A stretch of 21,023 bases of DNA from Lactifluus volemus. Taxonomy: Eukaryota > Basidiomycota > Agaricomycetes > Russulales > Russulaceae. The position numbers were made by a program, and so were the translations under genes. Location of the stretch: the NCBI GenBank assembly GCA_022376515.1, contig WTXI01000504.1, positions 1 through 21,023 of the forward strand, given 5' to 3'. The notes beneath the pieces are model-generated. The model did not search any database. It saw only the letters and a list, made by a program, of their open reading frames with translations, and had not been told where the DNA came from. Shown here in pieces: positions 1 to 9,283 of the stretch (positions are counted from its first letter, which is position 1; each line of letters opens with the position of its first letter).

Positions 1-46
1 TAAAGACCAGGGGATCCTGGCCTCATCCCCAGGCCGCTGTTTCCCG

Positions 47-777
47 ATGTCAACCCTGAACCACAAATTTGTTCGACCTTCTGACGGAGATAGTCGCTCT
101 CCCTGTCCTGCTCTTAATGCACTCGCGAACCACTCCTACTTGTGCGTCCGTTGGGCATCTATCGTAGCTTTTCTGGTTCTCAACACTCACGCTACAGACC
201 CCACGATGGACGCGATATCAGTGCTTTTCAACTTACGAGTGCCTTACGGAAGCACTATCACCTCTCTCTGCCCTTTGCGGCCATGCTAAGCATTGTCGGC
301 ACCCTCACATGTGGCCGATATTTCAAGATTGACCTCGGAGATTTGGCTCAACACAACGTGATAGAACACGATGCATCATTGACCCACGCTGATGCTATGC
401 CGGGCAGCACATACGCGCCTATCGACGTCGACGATGAACTTCTTCAAAAACTGCTCGATGTCTCGCCGAATCGCAACTACCTTACACTCGACGATCTTGT
501 GAAGGTGCGCGCAGCTCGCGACGCAGCACTTGATCAGCCTCTCAGCCTACTTCATGGTGCTATCTCCATAGGAGAGGTAGCATTGACCGCAAAGCTATTT
601 ACCAATCCCGAAGGACAAATACCGAAGCAGTACATTCGCGAGTGGTTTGGTGAGCAACGGCTCCCTGAAGGATGGTACGGACCCAAAGCTATAATAGGTT
701 TCATAAGCACAACGAGACTCGTCCATCTAGTGGGGGAGTTAGTTAAGAAGGTGACGTTTCCGAAGAAGGGGGATTAA
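47..777 (+). CDS. Heme-thiolate peroxidase (short chloroperoxidase/peroxygenase family)
   Basis: Two exons (47-141 and 198-777) are joined by a 56-nt GT-AG intron (142-197) to give 224 residues. The family uses H2O2 to halogenate or oxygenate organic substrates. The heme-ligand motif Ser-Pro-Cys-Pro places the proximal thiolate at Cys20. The Glu-His-Asp motif is at residues 88-90 (context IEHDASL), and the likely acid-base glutamate is Glu158 in SIGEVAL. EHD rather than EGD places it nearer classical chloroperoxidase and the short intracellular-type enzymes than the secreted long peroxygenases. I see no signal peptide: the protein starts MSTLNHKFVRP, directly before the heme motif, which is usual for the short class. 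ATG at 47 is the first in-frame start, but only 46 bases precede it, so an upstream exon cannot be excluded. Unlike the other genes here, its frame is intact. Substrate is unknown. Confidence 0.9.
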
Positions 778-1365
778 TTCCTGGTCCGCGGATTTACGCA
801 TAATGATGGGGCTGTTTCCCTTTATGTTCTAATTACTTGTCTCACGTATACCAATTGCTTGTATCAAACTTGAGTAGCGCCGAGTGCCAATGTCAGCCAG
901 CCAACATGACCTACACTGGTTGGCCTCGTCAGTTCCGTGCCCGTGAATGCCATAATTTCAAACTGAGGTGCGATCTCCAAGTGAGTAGGAAAAGCAACGG
1001 AAAAGATCAAGGCACACCCTGACACTTTTCTTCTTCCAAGCGCCAAATCCCGTCATACTCCGCAGACGCGTAATGACGCTCATGGCAGGCAAGAAAAATG
1101 TTATATCCGACTCGTGTTCCGTTGGTCCTCAGGGAGATGTACTATTGTTGTCGCTCGCTGGCTTTATTGATGACGCCAGTGACAGTCTCGTTTCGACCTC
1201 AAAGCTCCAAATTCAGAGCCCTCGCTCTTTGCGGCGGTCGGCGTAAACCGTATCCTTGAAGCTTACTTCAAGTTGCCACGGGGCCTCCATCTTTATGTCA
1301 TGGGCCATCACATCCTACGTCAAGAATAAAATTGCCAGTTATTGTCCCTGACTTGGGTACTAATA
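778..1365. other. Gene-poor spacer with a weak coding-like island (about 1080-1329, +)
   Basis: No complete gene is supported. In one plus-strand frame the stretch ending at the TAA at 1327-1329 reads as ordinary protein for about 45 codons (for example PSLFAAVGVNRILEAYFKLP). An adjoining frame upstream is open from an ATG near 1081. A frame change or an intron would be needed to join them. A plausible splice donor (gtgagtag) lies near 980 and an acceptor near 1039. I recognise no family. This may be a decayed gene fragment or chance. Confidence 0.3.
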
Positions 1366-1410
1366 CTAACGGGGGGCCCCTCTCTGACCACCCCCCCTTT
1401 CTGATCAGTC
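1366..1410 (+). repeat. Left terminal inverted repeat of the MITE (45 nt)
   Basis: This arm matches the reverse complement of 1646-1690 at every base, including a six-G/four-C block and a run of seven C. Identity stops inside after 1410. Outside, it extends only into the TA dinucleotide. Confidence 0.9.
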
Positions 1411-1645
1411 CAATTTTCTCGCCCAACTCTTGCTCAATCACCACAAAATTCAGCCTACAGTATCTAGTACCATGTCTGACCATATTCCATCCATTCTTTT
1501 GGTAGAAATCGTAGTGTGTGGCGAAATAAAAAATAGTGTGTTTGTCACGCCTGACTGCGTCGGAGTTTATAATATTTCCAAACTGGCATGCTTAGCGCTC
1601 GCAACAGCCAATCAGAGTCTCAAATATGACGTGTGACCATAGCGT

Positions 1646-1690
1646 GACTGATCAGAAAGGGGGGGTGGTCAGAGAGGGGCCCCCCGTTAG
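1646..1690 (-). repeat. Right terminal inverted repeat of the MITE (45 nt)
   Basis: This is the exact reverse complement of 1366-1410. It is followed by TA at 1691-1692, the presumed second copy of the target-site duplication. Confidence 0.9.
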
Positions 1691-2766
1691 TAGGCATTAG
1701 GCTACACGCACAGGCAACGCGTGTATGAGTTCCCATCGCAACTCCCGTCGTTATCATTCTCTGGTACCGAGTCGCGTGGCTCATCAAAGGAGTTCTTTAA
1801 AATTTCAGCATTTATATCCCGCAACATGCGGCTATGACAAAGACGCGGTCCGAGTAGTGTTTTTGTTTCACAAAAGGGTAGAATCACGCAGCCCGTTCCG
1901 TTCACAAGCGCGGTTCTATTGCGGCAACAGATTCAGCTATGGTATTTTATTTTATTTTTTGAATCCGACATGTAGGGATAGTGAGTGGAGGACGGCCGTG
2001 AGGCCATCAGTGTGTAGTAGTGTGGTTATGTTAAATGGTGGTCGTGTATATGTGTGTAAGTAATTGCAACAGGTGACTCTGATGCGGAACAAAAACACCT
2101 TCAGCTATGGTATGTCACTCGAGTCAGTGATTGACGAACTTACCCTTAAAGTTAAACATGTCATGTCAGGAAAGGAAGTGTGGACGTTGACAGGATCAAG
2201 TGTAGTACACTGCAGTCCTGACATCTGCAACGTACATATTTCAATGTGTTGAATGTCATATCTGTGCTGGATTTTCACGTGTTCCAACTTCCAAGGAGTC
2301 AATGACAGCCAACTGTCATATATGTCATAGTTCAAATATCTAGATTGATGGATTAGCCGACTCGGAGTTACTATTCCTGTGCCCTGGGTTTGAAAATGGG
2401 TGGGTTACTGTATTAGAAACATGATCCATACACACCTTCGTTATCTATACAGTAGTCATTTTTGAACCGGAATCACCTCCCTTTTGTGGACTTGCTCTGC
2501 GCACATTTAGTCCTCTTCATGTACATATATTTCTTCAACAGTTCTTCCAATGTAAGAGATCTATCGTTCGTACAAGCCGAATCCGAGAGGGATTTTCAAG
2601 AACCTACAGTTACAGTATCTTCTGCCATGCACCGCACCTGTATAACGTGCATAAGTAGAGACGTATTAGTATCAACATGTGGTATTTCCTGACACGGAAG
2701 TACGGCAGACAAGATAGCTAAGTCACGGTGGGCCGCAAGCAGTACATGATATACGCAAAACGCTAA
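1691..2766. other. Intergenic region, no supported gene
   Basis: Only short unsupported open frames occur on either strand. A 14-nt direct repeat (ttcagctatggtat) lies at 1932-1945 and 2100-2113, preceded at both sites by a tgcgg-aaca-like stretch, so it may be a degenerate longer repeat. A possible stem has 9-nt arms at 2163-2171 and 2216-2224, with a small palindrome (2200-2210) in the loop. The right part holds the 3' flank of the minus-strand IQGAP gene. No tRNA or rRNA signature was seen. Confidence 0.5.
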
Positions 2767-5700
2767 TTATACATAAAACCTAAGACGAAAAAGATGGTCA
2801 GAAATTCATATACAATCAGGGAACAACACTCACTTCTTATTGATCTGATACAACAGCAGATTGAGATTAAATTTAGCGAGGCCATTAAATAAGGAGAGTG
2901 ACGCTCTGTCACGGTATTGAGCCTGTAGCAAGTCTTCAAGCCGGACATCCGCAGTTGCCAAACGGTTCGTGATACCTAAGGCGTTGTTGAACACTTCAAT
3001 GGTGAATACGCCAAGCTGGTTTGAAGAAATAACGAGGTCAATCTTGTCAAATTGCCTTGGGGAGAATTGGTCGATTGACAAGAGTATGCCTCTGTCATAT
3101 AGGTCTTGTGCGCTGTACTTAAACGAGCCAAACTGAGGAGTCTTGCCAGACTTCTGGAGGTCTCTGAGGTGGAAATACTGCTTCGTGAAAGGCATGATGA
3201 TTCGCTTTTTCCTGGGTACGAGTCAATATAATCACGCGGACGAGCTCGAGGTAATCGCATACGATTTTCCTCGCTGCATGGTTGCCATAGCCACTTCGAC
3301 ATAGCTATTGTAACTGTTGATCTGCTCTTCAAAGTATTTCTTGCGTTCCTTGAGATGGTGCAATGCTTCAGCCATATTTTCAATTTCTTGCTGGCGTTGG
3401 AGGCGCATGCGATGTTTACTGCGAACATCGTGAGCAATACCATTCAGGACGTCTTGATAACCATCGTTGCGTGAAACTTTTCCCTGCTTCTCCAGCTCAA
3501 GGAGGAAGAAGATTGCGTGTGCTTTCACTTCGCGGAATGACAACCTAGCCTGTAGTGAGCCTTCGATTCATAAGCGAAGTTGATCAACCAACGATCGGAT
3601 GTCCTCTAGACGATATGCAGATTCTTGCGCTGCAACGGAGGGCATGCGCCTCGGATGGCGGAGACGATGATCGCTTTCCATCTCAGACTCCAGAATGTCT
3701 TCCCACATCACTTCGTGCTCATCCAGGACTGGCTGCATTAGAGACTCGACTAGATCTTTGGCAGGCTGAACACGAAGGATTGCAAGGACGGTGCGCTTGG
3801 CCTGCACCCAGAGCGTCTTCTCCTCGGCGTGGGGATCTAAACCGCAGGTCAGGATATTTGATTTGGTCGTAAATGGGACCCTTGCCTCGAACGTGCGCAA
3901 ATCGGTTTGTTAGCTCTAATGTAATTGCACGGTCCCTAGCATCTTTGAGTTCTTCATTCCCAAATTGGGGTACACCATCGAGCTCTTGGAGAATGGTCCG
4001 CAATGGGTCATCACGAGCAGGTCCCTGAGGTGGGCTTAGAATAAAGATACCGCATTGTTGCAACAAGGAAACAGCGCACCAGGCTATCAAGATGCTGTGC
4101 GAGCAAGCCGTGCATGGCATAGACTTCGTTTGGTGAGATATAGATTGGTCTAGGCTGTACTGTGACATCCAAAAACTCGTGGGCGTGATATTGGGTTTCC
4201 GCATCGGGGACATCAGCAACTGAACCTGGATAAATACTTGGTGTTGGTAGTATATAAAGTACTTACCTTCAAAAAACCAGGCTGTGAACTGTACGATGGC
4301 TGTTTTCACATACTCATTAATAGGAATGTAGCTCGGTGTGTCATCCCCGAATTCCAAGCCGCCTGTCACTTGGGCCAACACTTTGGAAATCTGGGCGAGG
4401 TTCTTGCGAGAACTGACGTCGACAGTACTGGAAACTATGTCGAATGTTTCGGGCGTACTTGAAACAATGAAGGACAAATCTTGAGCTCAAGGAATATAGA
4501 TCGGAAAATGCAAGTCTACTTACATGATCGCAGGGTTGAAATACCGATAGAAAATGAGGCGACCAACGGAGGCTGCACATTCTTCGTCGGTTGCATCAGG
4601 GAATTTGTTCTGAACAACGTGTCAGAGGGGAAAGCATGGACGGATCCAGAACACACCCTGACTGCCATCGTGGTTTCACGAGCAAGGAATCTGATGCCAT
4701 ATGGCATCTTCGTCGTTGATCGCGTTATGGCAGCAATGAAGGCTTCCGTCCACCATCTCAGAACTTGGAGATCTAGAAGCGATGGCGATTAGAAGAATAA
4801 TTACGGGTAGGATGCGTTCACTTGCGTCGAATATACTCAGGCCTTATAATCGGATCGTTGAGAGCTTGGTTGAAGGTGATGTCTTTTGGCTTTGAGGTTA
4901 CTTTCCCGGAGCGCATTTCTTCGACGTCTAGCCGAGCGCGGTATATCTGGTAGTGTCCACGTCAGTCCCAAGGAAACGCGAAAATCGAGACACAGTCACC
5001 TGCTTGGGGTCGACTTCCAAATCCAGGTCTTCGGTATTGACAACGTCGCGTATCAAGGGTTGCAGGGTCTCACGAACATGAACGGTTTGCTTGGGCCGGA
5101 TATAGTGAAGAGCAATATTAATGTACACCGGATGTCCATGGATCACATCGGCAAGAGTCTCCGCGCGTGCTATCTCTTCTATGATCGAGAACTGCATCGG
5201 ATGTCACTTCCCCGAAAGCCAAAGTTAGAATGGTTAGCTTACCTGGAACAACTTGAGAAGCAGGTAGTCCTCCCTGCGGTCCTGCCCGTACCCAAAGAGC
5301 GTAAGAACAACTCTCTCAAGGAGGCGGCGATCCTTCTCGGGAACATTGTCCCCTGACATCTCAAGAAACAGTCTGGCCAGATACTCGCCACGAGACTGTA
5401 GGAGATAGAAGAGCTGCTGGTAGAGCTCAAGCTTTCGCTTTGCAGCATGATCGAGAGTACTTGGTCCCGCAAAGGGATCACCATGCGCAGCGAGCACGGA
5501 TGCTCTTGACGCGTGCACCGCTGCGTTGTCTGCACCATATTTGCGCCGTGCCTTGACAAGGTCCTCAAAAGTCTTGACATTGTGTACTACGAGTGCGATT
5601 TTAACGTCTAGGTCGTTGACGTCGTTTTCGAGTGCCTGATTCTCACGGATCCTTTCCACGACTTGTTTTCGCATGCGTTCGACGTCCAATTCTTCTTGGA

Positions 5701-8700
5701 AATCTGCCTCGGAATCGTCTAGAAGGTGCACAAAATTCTTGATGGTCCCGACAGTGACATTTGTCCCCATGGTAAGCTGCCGATACTGGTCCCGAGTTTC
5801 CTTCGCACGGAATAAAGATTGAATCTTGACGACCTTGTCGAGATTCTCACGGTAGTATCGCATCTTGTCGCGAAATTTCCTGCGCTGCAAGACCCCTCTG
5901 AACAGGGCCTGCAAGGCAGAAGCAACGCTGTGGCTTCTACGTAGATGATTGCGCCAAGCATACCAGTCACGACGCGCGAGAAATCCACGCGCAACGGCCT
6001 GGAAACCACGAACATCAGGTGACGAGAACTCCAAGCGTTTGATCTGTTCCCGATGCCGACTTCGAGTTAAGGCCGCGCGCGCTAGTGCTTGAAACCCTCC
6101 AACAGACGTGACGACTTCAACTTTGGCTAGCGTCTTATGCAAGGCCTCATGATGGTGCCGGGAGAGGTTTGCTCGTGCGCGAGCTTGGAGTTGGACGACA
6201 ACTGGGGTCGCTCTCCGTAATCCCCGGATAAGTACTAAGAGTCGCTTGCGCGCCAGATACGTCCGAACAGCCGCTTGAATGCGAACCACGACGTCCGTGA
6301 TGTCTTCTAATTTTGCGAGCTGAATCCCAACTCGTCTTCGCACGAGCACCCCCATTGCTTGTGCTTGAAGAGCAACGATAGAGCCTTCCAGACGATCCAG
6401 CGCATTCAGTCTTTTGGCTATGGCTGCCCTCCGCAGCGCCCCTCGGGCTGCCGCTTGAAGTCTAACGATAGAGCGAAACACCTTTCGAGTGGAAAACACC
6501 TTCATGAGTTGGTTCTGCTTCCGTTGGGCGAGGCGCGCACGAGCCTGTGCCTGCATTTTTGTGACCGAAAAGACGCTGCGCCGAAAAGCTGCGCGTAGCT
6601 TGGCAAGTCTTTGGCGAACAAGAAGACCCCTGATATGAGCTTGGACCTTGGTAATAGTCTGCGAGCGTGCTTTAACCCGCCTGACCCATGCATACCACTG
6701 CCTTCGTAGAAGATAACTGCGACATGTGGCCTGGAGTGCGACAACCCACGGTAGTAGACTGACTTGCTGGTCCCGATAATAAGCGAGACCCTTTCGAGTG
6801 AGAAACCCCCTGCTTTGTGCCTGTGCACGGACGATATATCTCTGAGCCAACTGGAGGCGAGCGATCAACGTGGCTTGGGCCTTCCTCGCCAAAATCCACG
6901 AGCAAGGGTCTGAACTGATATGATAGAGGACTCATTCTCCAACAGGAGACGATCACGTACTAGAAAAGGTGAGATACTAACAAGAAGGAAAACGAATGAC
7001 ACTGACTTTCTTCCTCGGTCTCTTCTGGCTCTTCGTTGATCTCCAAAGCAAGTTCCCTGCCGACGTTTCCGAAGTTGGGCATGGGTACCCCTGCATCCTT
7101 TAGGCCTTTCTGTGTCTTCTGAAGTTGGTCGTCGGAGAATTGCAGACGACCGACCAAGTTGCCAATTCGTTCAGCCAGACCGCGTCGAGCAAGTAGATGG
7201 CTGAAGATACGCGGTGATTAGCACGCGCAACCAATGTGACTTCAAATGTCCAGGTACCTCAGGGCATGGATGCAGTAAATAACCTTCGGAAGATTCTTCT
7301 TCTCATAAAGATCAGTGAGTTCAAATATGAAACTCTATTCTGTTTGTTAGTAATAAGATGGGACATGAGGAAATGAGCACCGACCTCAGGAAGACCAACG
7401 TGTCTGACAAAATTGAAGAAGTAGTTAATATTATCCGAATGTCGAAAGTCAAGCTTTGGGGCCTCATAAATCCTACGAACAACAGCTTCTCCTTGAAAGA
7501 CCCTGACGAGTTTCGCGAGCACAACGCCATTCCGCAAAGACTCTTCCATATCTACGACTCCAAAGCCGAGTTCTTCCCCAAGCAACCTTCAATCCACTGT
7601 TGTGCCTCGCCAACGTGACAAAGATACTCATAAGCCTGCATGAGATGACGTTGGGTGTCTGCCCAGAGGCCATGTGTGAACCGTGTAGCAGGAAGGCGTG
7701 ATGATGTAGGGGAGCTAGGAGCTTTGTCACGAGATAGCTTGAGTCTCCCGGGGATACCTACAACGCCATCCAGATTTGCGGTGCTTGGGGCCAATATTTC
7801 CCGGGATTCGCGTTGTTTAATAGCTCCCCTCCTCCCAAGACGCTGTTCCCTCCATCTTTGCCTCTCGTTTCGAGCGTCTTCCTCTTCGCGTTGAATTTGA
7901 GCATCGTTATCTGCAACCCAATCATCATCTGCATCTCCGCTGGCAATCCTAGGAAGATGTTGCCCTGGTTTACGTCCAACAATGAGGTTCTCGCCGTATG
8001 TCGATGCCTTCCTGCTGGTCATATACGAGCTTTTGGATGGAGCAGGGTGCATAAGAGAAGATTGTGTCTGGCTAGGCTGGAGTGCCACCACCCGTGTCAA
8101 AACGTTTCCTATACCGCCAAGGGGACCATCCCGAGAGCGGGAGGTTGATAGCCTACGAGGCGATGGGGAGGATGGCTCCGAACTAGGGTGACTTGAGTTG
8201 GTCAATAGATCTTCATAGACCGAGGTAGGACGAATGCGGCCAGAGTTAGACAAGCCCTTCTTGGAGGAAGAACTAATACGCCACGAGGGGGACTCGTCCT
8301 GCCGCGATATTAAAGATGTGTCAAAAGGCGCAGATGATCCAGCCATTTTTGGGAAAACATCATCCACAGTACGGGCACGTGAACGTGCAGGAATTGGCGT
8401 GGTTGAGGATTCTCTATAACTTTCACCGGAGATTGCCGATTGGCCGAGAACTGCTGTGACGGAGGAAGAGGGTGTGGAAGAAGGAAGACGTATTCGACGC
8501 GCAGTATCGGAAGGGGAAGAGTCACTAGTAGAAGCTTGTGGAGGGTCGGGGTTCGTCACAGTAACGCCGGTTGCATTGGGTGATAAGGGTGATGCGATTA
8601 TTGGAGCGGGCATCGTACGACGTTTCAGGTATGTTGTTGTTTGACGAGCATCAGAGGAGGCCTGTTGTTGTGATAAAATAGATGGGCTCTCTGTGGGGCG

Positions 8701-9066
8701 TGACAAGGGTAGGCGATGGGACAAGGTGAGCGAAGGTCCTGGGTCGGCAGCAGGGGATTGCCCTGAGGTGATGGGTATCTCCTGTTCATCAGAGACAGTC
8801 TCTGCACGGAGGCGTTCCTCCCATTTTCCGCGGATAGCATCAATACTCCCACCGATGCGATGGGAGGGTGTCCATCGCCGAGTTGTGCTTGACGAGGTAG
8901 ACGCGCTATTACCGGTGGCGAGGGTAGAGACTGAGCCAGATCTCGAAAGCGATCCGGAATGCGTAGACCCACGCTCGAGGAGACGAGCCTGATAAGCAAA
9001 GCCTATAGAGTTAGGGCGACCCGAACGTACGGATGAACCAGTAGCTGAAGAGTCAGATTGCTCCAT
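2767..9066 (-). CDS. rng2: IQGAP-family cytokinesis scaffold (Rng2/Iqg1-like), 15 exons
   Basis: IQGAPs scaffold the cytokinetic actomyosin ring. Exons (5' to 3', minus strand): 9066-7385, 7334-7258, 7200-7007, 6959-5243, 5191-5000, 4946-4822, 4756-4657, 4609-4524, 4457-4267, 4219-4080, 4024-3880, 3836-3589, 3549-3263, 3211-2834, 2779-2767, giving about 1,858 residues. Domain order: a Ser/Pro-rich, probably disordered N-terminus of about 470 residues; a calponin-homology actin-binding domain across 7660-7100; 13 IQ motifs (5783-6920); a RasGAP-related domain with the signature LIFYRYFNPAI near 4535-4570; and a RasGAP_C tail ending KKFYV. ATG at 9066 opens the long frame. Two missing bases in runs (7576-7579, 6891-6894) break the frame. 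The splice at 4757-4821 is ambiguous: an acceptor at 4773 gives a typical 49-nt intron but is out of frame. The intron at 3550-3588 is short (39 nt); 3545-3592 is an alternative. By family knowledge the GAP domain binds Cdc42/Rac-type GTPases without stimulating hydrolysis. Confidence 0.92.
5783..6920 (-). repeat. Thirteen tandem IQ motifs within the IQGAP gene
   Basis: The conserved glutamines recur at a spacing of 30 residues, twice 32, through one uninterrupted exon. Only two copies carry the canonical Ile-Gln pair (VRIQAAVRTYLARK and VKIQSLFRAK). The others have Leu, Phe, Val, Met or Ala before Gln, commonly in a form like LQAxARGxLxR. These are expected to bind calmodulin or the myosin light chain Cdc4. 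The first copy (SVQTLARGF) straddles the frameshift at 6891-6894. Confidence 0.85.
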
Positions 9067-9283
9067 GATGTCGCGTCAAATCGTAAAGAGCCGTAAGAAT
9101 CGTGAGTAGTAGAACAGCCACTGGTAGGGCTGACGCCGGAGGTTGAAGCCCGTTGAGACAGTGAGCGCGATGAGAGTCTGTTTCAGTTTAGGCAGGCTTC
9201 CCCGGCCTCGGGAAACCACGGTCCGGTCACGGGGCCGCGTTGCATTCTCTAGTCGCGCACGCAGGGGTTCCAATGGTAAACTA
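9067..9283. promoter_or_regulatory. Divergent promoter between IQGAP and GCP3 (217 bp)
   Basis: The region separates the ATG of the minus-strand IQGAP gene (9066) from the ATG of the plus-strand GCP3 gene (9284). It must hold both 5' UTRs and both promoters. No clear TATA box was seen. Open frames on both strands run through it, but neither resembles a known protein. The assignment is by position only. Confidence 0.6.

Larger units (their letters stand above)
1366..1690. mobile_element. MITE-like non-autonomous DNA transposon, 325 bp
   Basis: The element is bounded by two perfect 45-nt inverted copies (1366-1410 and 1646-1690) and flanked on both sides by TA (1364-1365 and 1691-1692). This is the target-site duplication expected of Tc1/mariner-type insertion. 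The arms begin CTAAC and contain a GGGGGGCCCC block. The inner 235 bp is AT-richer and has no transposase-like frame; the 68-codon frame inside shows no recognisable domain. Perfect arms suggest a recent insertion or recent activity. No second copy is visible in this window. The superfamily assignment rests only on the TA flanks and the size. Confidence 0.8.

Noticed and set aside
1430..1636. 68-codon frame inside the MITE as a transposon protein
   Set aside because: Too short, no DDE or other domain, and the element size is typical of a non-coding MITE.
7655..8992. Plus-strand open frames opposite the first IQGAP exon
   Set aside because: They are antisense shadows of a long low-complexity exon with no domain of their own.
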